From an uncultured Selenomonas sp. (GTDB taxonomy: Bacteria; Bacillota; Negativicutes; Selenomonadales; Selenomonadaceae): DNA of 17,397 bases. The DNA is taken from contig CALIBA010000148.1 of the NCBI GenBank assembly GCA_938045435.1, forward strand, positions 1 to 17,397, in the 5' to 3' direction. The notes under the pieces were generated by a model that did no database searches, was not told where the DNA came from, and worked only from the letters and a program-made list of their open reading frames with translations. A program made the translations under genes and the position numbers. Shown piece after piece: positions 7,944 to 13,410 of the stretch (the stretch's first letter is position 1; every line of letters begins with the position of its first letter).

Positions 7944-8288
7944 TTAGTGAGTGCCGAATGAGCTGTTGATGGGATACGCTTTTCCCCAATCGCACATTGC
8001 ATTGATGATGGGGACGAATGTTTTTCCTTTATCGGACAGGGAGTATTCGACCTTTGGGGGGACCCGTGGATATTCCTTGCGGATAATCATGCCATCTTTT
8101 TCGAGTTCCTTCAGCTGCGTACTCAGCATTTTGTGCGTGATAGGAGCCAGATTTCGTTTCAGAGCGCCATATCGTAAAATGGAATCACATGAAAGCTCAT
8201 AGAGGATGCGCATTTTCCACTTGCCCCCGATGACCGCTAAGGTTGATAAAAACGGAGCCTCTTTGCTGCGGCAGAGATTTTGAATCAT
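7944..8288 (-). CDS. HxlR-family winged-helix regulator with a Cys6
   Basis: DNA-binding regulator of 114 residues, the usual HxlR (PF01638) length. The family core is clear: IGGKWKMRILYEL (20-32), the helix-turn-helix with LRYGALKRNL and ITHKMLSTQLKELEKDGMI (38-68), and the wing with VEYSLSDKGK (80-89). Cys6 lies in the N-terminal arm at the same position as the redox-active Cys6 of B. subtilis YodB; Cys34 and Cys99 are further candidates. YodB, CatR and HypR use such cysteines to sense quinones, diamide or hypochlorite and derepress reductases. Start ATG 8286-8288 has AAGGAG about eight bases upstream. It is divergent from a flavin reductase gene and shares a 113-base promoter region with it, the classic layout for a local repressor. 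The thiol-sensor role is inferred. Confidence 0.9.
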   Translation of the reverse strand: MIQNLCRSKEAPFLSTLAVIGGKWKMRILYELSCDSILRYGALKRNLAPITHKMLSTQLKELEKDGMIIRKEYPRVPPKVEYSLSDKGKTFVPIINAMCDWGKAYPINSSFGTH

Positions 8289-8306
8289 GTAATTCTCTCC
8301 TTTTGG

Positions 8307-8361
8307 ATAGTATCTTACAAATTAGTGCGTACTATATTGAATGGTATACGATGATTATAAT
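8307..8361. promoter_or_regulatory. Divergent hxlR / flavin oxidoreductase promoter with candidate operator
   Basis: A 6-bp inverted repeat, ATAGTA (8307-8312) and TACTAT (8330-8335), separated by 17 bases, spans the region. On the plus strand a perfect -10 TATAAT lies at 8356-8361 with no good -35 at normal spacing, and the right half-site falls where the -35 should be. On the minus strand TACTAT (complement of 8307-8312) could be the -10 of hxlR. Binding here by the HxlR protein would affect both genes. The repeat is short and only suggestive. Confidence 0.45.
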
Positions 8362-8401
8362 GATGCTGACAAAAATAGCAAGATTTAGGAGGGAGTCATG
8401 T

Positions 8402-9451
8402 ATGAGCAATATTTTTTCATCCTATCAGATCAAAAAAGTGATGTTCAAAAACAGAATCGTTATGGCGCCGATGGTACGGTTCGGGTTTCCTTGTAGTGAT
8501 GGGATTATGGGAGATATGCTTATCCGCGAATACCTTGAATATTGCGATCAAGAGATTGGGCTTCTCATCAGCCAGTCTCTGAGCGTATCAGCATCAGACG
8601 ATCCCATGGCGCGTTCTGCCGGAACATCCGGTGGAGCAGGAGCGTATTCAAAGCGACATATTCCATATCTGCAGCAGCTTGCAGATCGTTGTCATAGGTG
8701 CGGAAGCAGGTTCTTTGTACAGCTGGGCAAAGGTGGATATGATTTTTTGGCATTTGATTCCAAAGATGTCAACACGCTGACAATAGCAGATTTGGAGCGC
8801 ATACGAGATGATTTTATAAATGCCGCATATATTTGTTTCTGTGCGGGAGCAGATGGTGTCGAACTACACGGCGCACATGGTTTTTTTCTGAATATGATGA
8901 CCTCCGCCGAGGCGAATCGACGCAGCGACAAATATGGAGGAGATCTGTATGGGCGGCTGACGCTTGCTCGAGAGATCGTGGGCGGTATTCAGAAATTCGC
9001 CGATGACCATTTCATCCTGTCCTATCGAATGGGCTGGACAAATTCACTGGAGGAGGATATTGCAGCAGCGCAGGCGTTCGAGGATATCGGCATCGAAATG
9101 CTACATGTCTCGCACGGGATACCGCAGACACGGAACTTCCATCTGCCTGCCGATTATGAATATAGCAGCATTGTATACGCAGGTTCTTCGATCAAGCCGC
9201 ACATACACATCCCCATCGTCACCGTATGGGGGATTGACACGCTTGCACGAGGCAACGTTCTCGTGGAACATAATTCCTGTGATTTTGTCGCCTATGGTAG
9301 GGCGTTTCTTGCCAATCCATCATTTGTCGTGCGATCGATGGAGAATATGAATTATCGCCCCTGTCTTGGTTGTAAAACATGCCGATGGTTCACCGATGGC
9401 AGGAAATGTCCCGCACGCATTATGCGGAAAAAGAATCCTGCGCGAAGATGA
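8402..9451 (+). CDS. Old-yellow-enzyme-type NADH:flavin oxidoreductase, atypical active site
   Basis: FMN-dependent TIM-barrel oxidoreductase of 349 residues (PF00724). Family motifs in order: VMAPMVRFG (20-28, flavin-binding first strand), VQLGKGG (106-112), HGAHGFFLNMM (156-166), ANRRSDKYGG (171-180), and VAYGRAFLANP (296-306, phosphate-binding loop). The ligand-binding pair His156/His159 is kept, but the proton-donor Tyr normally two residues after the second His is Phe161. The C-terminus carries C-x2-C-x2-C-x8-C (Cys321, 324, 327, 336), like the iron-sulfur motif of the dienoyl-CoA reductase branch, although no FAD/NADPH domain follows. Start ATG 8402 has AGGAGGG eight bases upstream; the frame stays open upstream across the hxlR gene, which is not believable coding. 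Reduction of enones, quinones or nitro compounds under HxlR control is likely. A terminator lies in the 3' region. Confidence 0.88.
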   Translation: MSNIFSSYQIKKVMFKNRIVMAPMVRFGFPCSDGIMGDMLIREYLEYCDQEIGLLISQSLSVSASDDPMARSAGTSGGAGAYSKRHIPYLQQLADRCHRCGSRFFVQLGKGGYDFLAFDSKDVNTLTIADLERIRDDFINAAYICFCAGADGVELHGAHGFFLNMMTSAEANRRSDKYGGDLYGRLTLAREIVGGIQKFADDHFILSYRMGWTNSLEEDIAAAQAFEDIGIEMLHVSHGIPQTRNFHLPADYEYSSIVYAGSSIKPHIHIPIVTVWGIDTLARGNVLVEHNSCDFVAYGRAFLANPSFVVRSMENMNYRPCLGCKTCRWFTDGRKCPARIMRKKNPARR

Positions 9452-9499
9452 TCTTCAAGGCGTGGTTGGCGTTAGATGATACGTTCAAATTTTTATGGC

Positions 9500-9532
9500 T
9501 GAGAGATCCTGCTTGTTGAAGGATGCCTCTCA
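9500..9532 (+). other. Stable hairpin downstream of the flavin oxidoreductase
   Basis: TGAGAG-ATCCT (9500-9510) pairs with AGGAT-GC-CTCTCA (9520-9532): two stems of 5 and 6 bp with a 2-base bulge and a 9-base loop. No T-run follows, so alone it is not an intrinsic terminator. It precedes the terminator at 9545 by 12 bases and may stabilise the 3' end of the oxidoreductase message. The 210-base gap between stop 9451 and start 9662 otherwise holds the terminator and the comM promoter; 9452-9499 shows nothing recognisable. Confidence 0.5.
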
Positions 9533-9544
9533 AACCAACAAACG

Positions 9545-9586
9545 AGAGCTTCCATTCGCCCTACCTAGCGTTTGGAATCTCTTTTT
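9545..9586 (+). terminator. Intrinsic terminator, near copy of the one at 7216
   Basis: AGAGCTTCCA (9545-9554) pairs with TGGAATCTCT (9573-9582) with one mismatch, loop of 18 bases, then TTTT. It separates the oxidoreductase from comM on the same strand. Confidence 0.7.
9550..9585 (+). repeat. Copy 2 of a repeated terminator element
   Basis: TTCCATTCG (9550-9558) and CGTTTGGAATCTCTTTT (9569-9585) are identical to blocks in copy 1 at 7223-7257, in the same orientation. The two copies bracket hydrolase, hxlR and the flavin oxidoreductase. Confidence 0.8.
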
Positions 9587-9619
9587 GCAAAGAATCATTA
9601 GGCATCTTCCCCTCTCTTG

Positions 9620-9628
9620 TGTTATAAT
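9620..9628 (+). promoter_or_regulatory. Extended -10 promoter of comM
   Basis: TGT-TATAAT (9620-9628): perfect -10 with upstream TG. The best -35 is a poor TTAGGC at 9598-9603, which an extended -10 can tolerate. Start of transcription would be near 9635, 27 bases before the TTG start. Confidence 0.55.
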
Positions 9629-9661
9629 TTTCTTATATTTGAAACGTAGGAGGGAAGGCCG

Positions 9662-11191
9662 TTGTTTGCAAAGACCTATGGTGCGACGAACCTCGGGATA
9701 GATGGACGAATTATCGACGTTGAGGTGGATGTGTCGCCCGGGCTGCCGGGCTTTGAGCTGGTCGGGCTTCCCGATACGTCAGTGAAGGAGTCGAAGGAGC
9801 GCGTGCGTACTTCGATTCGGAACTCGGGCATTCAGCTGCGGCAGGAGCGGGTGACGGTGAATCTTGCGCCTGCCGATGTGCGCAAGGACAGCTCGGGGCT
9901 TGATCTGCCGATTGCGGTTGGTCTCCTTGCATCCTACGGTATGGTTCCCGAGGCGGCAGTGCAGAGTGCGCTTTTCTCGGCAGAGCTTTCTCTCGATGGG
10001 AACTGCCGTCCGATCAGCGGCATTCTCCCGATGGCAATCACGGCGCGGGAACATGGTCTCACAGAGTTCTACGTTGCTCCGTCCAATGCAGACGAGGCAC
10101 TCCTGATTGACGGACTAAAGGTCTATGCGGTCGAGAATCTGGCACAGCTTGTGCGCCATCTGACTGGCACGGAGACACTGACTCCCGCTGAGCCACACGT
10201 AACAGAACAGAAAAAGGACGCCGCCTTTACCGATGACTTTGCAGACGTACAGGGACAGTATCAGGCGAAGCGTGCGCTTGAGATTGCAGCGGCAGGGGGA
10301 CACAATGTCCTCATGGTCGGCGTACCCGGTTCGGGCAAGACGATGCTGGCGCGCCGCATGAGTTCGATTCTGCCGGAGCTGACGAAGGAAGAAGCCATCG
10401 AGATCACGAAGATTTACAGTATCTCGGGCTTGCTTGGCAAGGACACGGGACTTGTTACTACACGCCCCTTCCGCAGTCCGCACCATACATCCTCGACGGT
10501 GGCGATGATCGGCGGAGGCAGTATCCCGCGTCCGGGGGAGGTGACACTCGCGCATCACGGCGTGCTCTTTCTGGATGAGCTGCCGGAGTTCAGCAAGAAG
10601 ACGCTTGAGGTGCTGCGCGAACCGATTGAGGATCGCCAGATTACCGTCTCGCGTGCGAACGCAACACTGACGTTTCCCTCTAGTATCATTTTGGTAGCGG
10701 CAATGAATCCATGTCCTTGTGGATTCAACGGAGATAAAGACCATATATGCAAATGCTCTGTGGGGGAGATCAAGCGCTATACGCGTAAGTTGTCGGGACC
10801 ATTGATGGATCGCATCGATCTTCATATTCGTGTGTCACGTGTAGCGTATTCAGATCTTCATGCTACACGCAAGGCAGAATCCTCCGAAGCCATTCGCCAG
10901 CGCGTTGCAGTTGCGCGTGCCATCCAGCAGAAACGGTTGGGGAAGCACGGGCTTTTTTGTAATGCGCAGATGAATCACAGTATGATAAAGAAATATTGTC
11001 AACTCGATAAGGAAGCAGAGCATCTGCTTGAAGCAGCATTTCACCGCATTCATCTATCGGCGCGCTCTCATGACCGCATCATAAAGGTGGCGCGCACCAT
11101 CACTGACCTCGGGCAAAGTCCTGTCATAACGGCGGCGCATATTGCTGAGGCCATACAGCTGCACAGTGATCTTGGTCTGCATGTTGAATAA
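9662..11191 (+). CDS. comM: YifB/ComM-family Mg-chelatase-like AAA+ ATPase
   Basis: Cytoplasmic AAA+ ATPase of 509 residues, the normal size for YifB/ComM. ComM of transformable bacteria is a hexameric helicase that promotes branch migration when donor DNA is integrated. Three domains: an N-terminal Lon-protease-like ChlI domain (about 1-190; GLPGFELVGLPD, SSGLDLPIAVG), the AAA+ core (Walker A GVPGSGKT at 220-227; Walker B VLFLDELPEF with Asp305/Glu306; AMNPCPCG and a following Cys-rich KCS loop), and the Mg-chelatase C-terminal helical domain (about 405-505; HLSARSHDRIIKVARTI). Start is TTG 9662 with AGGAGGG seven bases upstream; no ATG near it fits. Preceded by its own extended -10 promoter. 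The Nif3-like gene follows 59 bases later and may be co-transcribed. It is GC-richer than the block on its left, consistent with resident chromosome. Confidence 0.95.
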   Translation: MFAKTYGATNLGIDGRIIDVEVDVSPGLPGFELVGLPDTSVKESKERVRTSIRNSGIQLRQERVTVNLAPADVRKDSSGLDLPIAVGLLASYGMVPEAAVQSALFSAELSLDGNCRPISGILPMAITAREHGLTEFYVAPSNADEALLIDGLKVYAVENLAQLVRHLTGTETLTPAEPHVTEQKKDAAFTDDFADVQGQYQAKRALEIAAAGGHNVLMVGVPGSGKTMLARRMSSILPELTKEEAIEITKIYSISGLLGKDTGLVTTRPFRSPHHTSSTVAMIGGGSIPRPGEVTLAHHGVLFLDELPEFSKKTLEVLREPIEDRQITVSRANATLTFPSSIILVAAMNPCPCGFNGDKDHICKCSVGEIKRYTRKLSGPLMDRIDLHIRVSRVAYSDLHATRKAESSEAIRQRVAVARAIQQKRLGKHGLFCNAQMNHSMIKKYCQLDKEAEHLLEAAFHRIHLSARSHDRIIKVARTITDLGQSPVITAAHIAEAIQLHSDLGLHVE

Positions 11192-11250
11192 TTGGGCTAT
11201 ATGGAAGATTCTATATTATATTCTGGTTGTGTGGGGGAGGGTTTCTGCGA

Positions 11251-11574
11251 ATGACAGAACTACAATATATGAAGCTGGAGATCTTTATTCCTGAGACGCA
11301 TTTTCATCAATTGCAGGAGGCTCTGCAGCGGGTGGGTGCCGGTCGTATTGGGGACTATGATTCATGTCTTGCTTATAGTCGTGTGACGGGGATGTGGCGC
11401 ACTCTCGCAGGGGCAGAGCCATATCAGGGAGATGTGGGAGAGATTTCTGAAGGGACAGAACTTAAAGTTGAGGTCCGTATTGAAGCAGCCAATCTGGAGA
11501 AAACATTATCTGCCATACGTGCGGTTCATCCCTATGAAGAACCTGTTGTTTTTGCTTTACCGCTCTGCACATAA
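11251..11574 (+). CDS. Stand-alone Nif3/YqfO insert-type domain protein
   Basis: Small protein of 107 residues matching the PII/CutA-like domain that is inserted in YqfO-type Nif3 proteins. Tell-tale elements are KLEIFIP (8-14), GAGRIGDYDSC (29-39), GAEPYQGDVGE (54-64) and AVHPYEEP (91-98), all in family order. The metal-binding halves of a full Nif3 protein are missing and the length is complete for a free domain, so it is not a broken gene. No catalytic residues are known for this domain alone; in other bacteria such free copies are annotated as Nif3-like or cytochrome c biogenesis-like proteins of unknown role. Start ATG 11251 follows a GGGGGAGGG stretch by nine bases; a TTG at 11227 and ATG at 11269 are alternatives. 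It lies between comM and the glycosylation-like genes, with a promoter after it. Confidence 0.8.
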   Translation: MTELQYMKLEIFIPETHFHQLQEALQRVGAGRIGDYDSCLAYSRVTGMWRTLAGAEPYQGDVGEISEGTELKVEVRIEAANLEKTLSAIRAVHPYEEPVVFALPLCT

Positions 11575-11629
11575 GAGGAAAAGCCTCTCGTCTGATGGAG
11601 AAGCAGATATACAACTTATCTTCGGATTA

Positions 11630-11638
11630 TGTTATAAT
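11630..11638 (+). promoter_or_regulatory. Extended -10 promoter before the glycosylation-like genes
   Basis: TGT-TATAAT (11630-11638), identical to the comM -10 element. No clear -35. Transcription would start near 11645, about 40 bases before ATG 11685. Suggests the three downstream genes, and possibly dnaE, are transcribed separately from comM. Confidence 0.55.
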
Positions 11639-11684
11639 GCAGTTATAGGGTCTATTTAACAAATTGTCGACAGGCAGTAAGAAT

Positions 11685-12677
11685 ATGCTGCGTAAAAGGG
11701 GGATGCGTCAGGTGGCCGAGGAGATTCGTCCCGAACTGCATACATTTCTAAAACCCACTACAACACCGCTGCATATACTCGTTGTGGAAAGCTTGTCATA
11801 TCTGCCGCAGCTGCGGCAGATGTTTCCACGTGCAGCTCTGTATGCTGTGACTGCGGATCCGGACCGCAGGGATGAAATTGATCTCGATGGGATACACTGG
11901 CAAATCTTAGATTATTTACAGGTGCCGCTCCCCTATACGCGTGGTTATTTTGATTATATTCTTGCAGATCTTGCTTTAGAACAATCGGAGAATCCACAGG
12001 ATATTGCCGCAGGGTTCTCCATGTTTTTGCGGGAGACGGGATCTCTTCTTACGAGCTTTCGCAACATTCGACACTGGTCTGTTTTGCAGAATCTCATGGA
12101 AGGTCATTATTACAATATTGTTTCGCGCCTTTTTGCACGTCCTGAGTTTGAGAGTCTGCTCTATGCTTCATTTTATAAAAATGTTTATTTTCGCGTGCAG
12201 CAGCGAGCAGCGCCTAAAGAGTTGCTTGATAGGCTTCTTGCTGCGGAGTTTGCCAATCGTCAGGGCGATCTCGAAACAGAGTTTTATCTCGTCCGTGCCG
12301 ACCGTTCCATGCCTGAGTTATCTTTGCTCAAATCCATGTATACTTCTGCCGAGCGTGCACAGATGGCACGGCTCATTCATCGTGTCGAATATGGGGTAGC
12401 TATGTCAGATGCGGTATATCAGCTATGGGAAATGGTAGATTGCCTTGGTGTCTTTCCTGACTATTTGGCTGCTTTTTCGAGAGAAACTGTCATACATACA
12501 GCACCTTTTTATCAGCGTCTTGTGGAGGACGCACCAGAACGTATTGATTTTATTGCAGACATGCTGAAGTCGAGCCATGATGAAAGTGTTAACTCGTTTG
12601 ACCGTGCATGCTACCAGTCGCTATATGAAACGCTTATCAATGAGAATGCGGAGATTGTGGGGGATGACGATGACTGA
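11685..12677 (+). CDS. Degenerate SAM-methyltransferase-fold protein of a glycosylation locus
   Basis: Protein of 330 residues. The first half has the outline of a class I methyltransferase: strand HILVVESLSYL in motif I position, an acidic strand end (AVTADPD), then FDYILADLALEQSENP and LLTSFRNIRHWSVLQNLMEG, which parallel the FDvI-x-D-x-LEH and s-x-PN-x-x-H-x-S segments of methyltransferases found in surface-polysaccharide and glycoprotein clusters. The glycine-rich SAM loop of motif I is not recognisable (VESLSYL instead of E-x-G-x-G), so methyl transfer is doubtful. The second half is helical without a family I know. Start is uncertain: ATG 11685 fits the promoter best; TTG 11664 and ATG 11703 are options, none with a good ribosome site. 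The acidic C-terminal codons overlap the next gene by 8 bases, so the two products are likely made together and may work as partners. Confidence 0.7.
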   Translation: MLRKRGMRQVAEEIRPELHTFLKPTTTPLHILVVESLSYLPQLRQMFPRAALYAVTADPDRRDEIDLDGIHWQILDYLQVPLPYTRGYFDYILADLALEQSENPQDIAAGFSMFLRETGSLLTSFRNIRHWSVLQNLMEGHYYNIVSRLFARPEFESLLYASFYKNVYFRVQQRAAPKELLDRLLAAEFANRQGDLETEFYLVRADRSMPELSLLKSMYTSAERAQMARLIHRVEYGVAMSDAVYQLWEMVDCLGVFPDYLAAFSRETVIHTAPFYQRLVEDAPERIDFIADMLKSSHDESVNSFDRACYQSLYETLINENAEIVGDDDD

Positions 12678-13362
12678 TGCATTGGATAGTAAGGCAGTCG
12701 CCTTTATATCCTGTGTGAATGATGAGGATATGTACAATGAGTGCAGTCTCTATCTTAAGGCTCTTCATGTACCTGATGGCATACGCGTGGAGTATGTGCC
12801 AATACGCGGTGCAGACTCTATGTGTGCAGGGTATAATATGGGGGCGAGCAAAACGAATGCACGCTACAAAGTGTATCTGCATCAGGATGTTCTTATTGTC
12901 AACAAGAATATCATTGCTGATCTGCTCTCGATTTTTGAGGACAAGACCATTGGACTTGTCGGCATGATCGGTTGCCGCAGCCTTCCAAGCTCAGGGGTCT
13001 GGTGGGATGGGCTGCGTACCTATGGGCGGGTTCTTCATCATTCAGAACCTGAGAGCGTAGTGGACTCACACTGTATGGAACCGGATGGTGACTGTATTGA
13101 CGTTGAGGCAGCAGATGGTCTGCTCCTCGCAGCGCAGTATGACATTCGTTGGCGTGAGGATTTGTTTACTGGCTGGCACTTTTATGATACATCTATGTGC
13201 ATGGAGATGCGGCGGCATGACTTTCGTGTGGTGGTTCCAAATCAAGAGGAGGATTTTTGGTGCATCCACTGTCCACGCGAGAAACCGCTTGCGCCTGAAT
13301 ACAAACGGTATCAAAAGGCCTTTTTACGTGAATATGGGGGAGAACTGAGTCCCGAAGTTTAG
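12670..13362 (+). CDS. GT-A glycosyltransferase, PF13712 type
   Basis: Putative nucleotide-sugar transferase of 230 residues with no membrane span. The order of motifs matches the small glycosyltransferase-like family PF13712: FISCVNDEDMYNEC near the N-terminus, PIRGADSMCAGYNMG, YKVYLHQDVLIVN (HQD sits where most GT-A enzymes have their metal-binding DxD), IGLVGMIGCRSLPSSGVWW, and near the end FTGWHFYDTSMCMEMRR with WCIHC. It is a full-length example. Start is ATG 12670 with GGGGG six bases upstream; the first eight bases are shared with the end of the preceding gene, indicating coupled translation. Another ATG lies two codons earlier. GT41 follows after 48 bases. Donor and acceptor are unknown; a role in extending or starting a protein-linked glycan alongside the GT41 enzyme is inferred from position. 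Confidence 0.85.
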   Translation: MTDALDSKAVAFISCVNDEDMYNECSLYLKALHVPDGIRVEYVPIRGADSMCAGYNMGASKTNARYKVYLHQDVLIVNKNIIADLLSIFEDKTIGLVGMIGCRSLPSSGVWWDGLRTYGRVLHHSEPESVVDSHCMEPDGDCIDVEAADGLLLAAQYDIRWREDLFTGWHFYDTSMCMEMRRHDFRVVVPNQEEDFWCIHCPREKPLAPEYKRYQKAFLREYGGELSPEV

Positions 13363-13387
13363 CATGAATCATGGGCTTTTGTAGAAT
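13359..13387 (+). promoter_or_regulatory. Possible internal promoter before the GT41 gene
   Basis: TTAGCA (13359-13364) and TAGAAT (13382-13387) are 17 bases apart (4/6 and 5/6 matches). The -35 overlaps the stop of the GT-A gene. It may only be chance; read-through from upstream is equally likely. Confidence 0.25.
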
Positions 13388-13410
13388 ATATTGTTGAAAG
13401 GACGTGGATT

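Noticed and set aside
7936..7955. Hairpin GGCACT / AGTGCC over the hxlR stop codon
   Set aside because: A 6-bp stem, but no T-run follows on the minus strand, so it is not a convincing terminator between hxlR and the hydrolase.
8243..8401. 53-codon N-terminal extension of the flavin oxidoreductase
   Set aside because: It runs through the divergent promoter and the start of hxlR. The AGGAGGG site before ATG 8402 and the family start argue for the shorter protein.
9495..9701. Short plus-strand frame of 68 codons before comM
   Set aside because: It covers the hairpin, terminator and promoter region, lacks a ribosome site and overlaps the comM start.
11574..11588. Small hairpin AGAGG / CCTCT after the Nif3-like gene
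   Set aside because: Only 5 bp with no T-run; too weak to call a terminator.
12004..12399. Alternative frame of 131 codons inside the methyltransferase-like gene
   Set aside because: It lies wholly within the larger co-directional gene in a different frame and has no recognisable motif.
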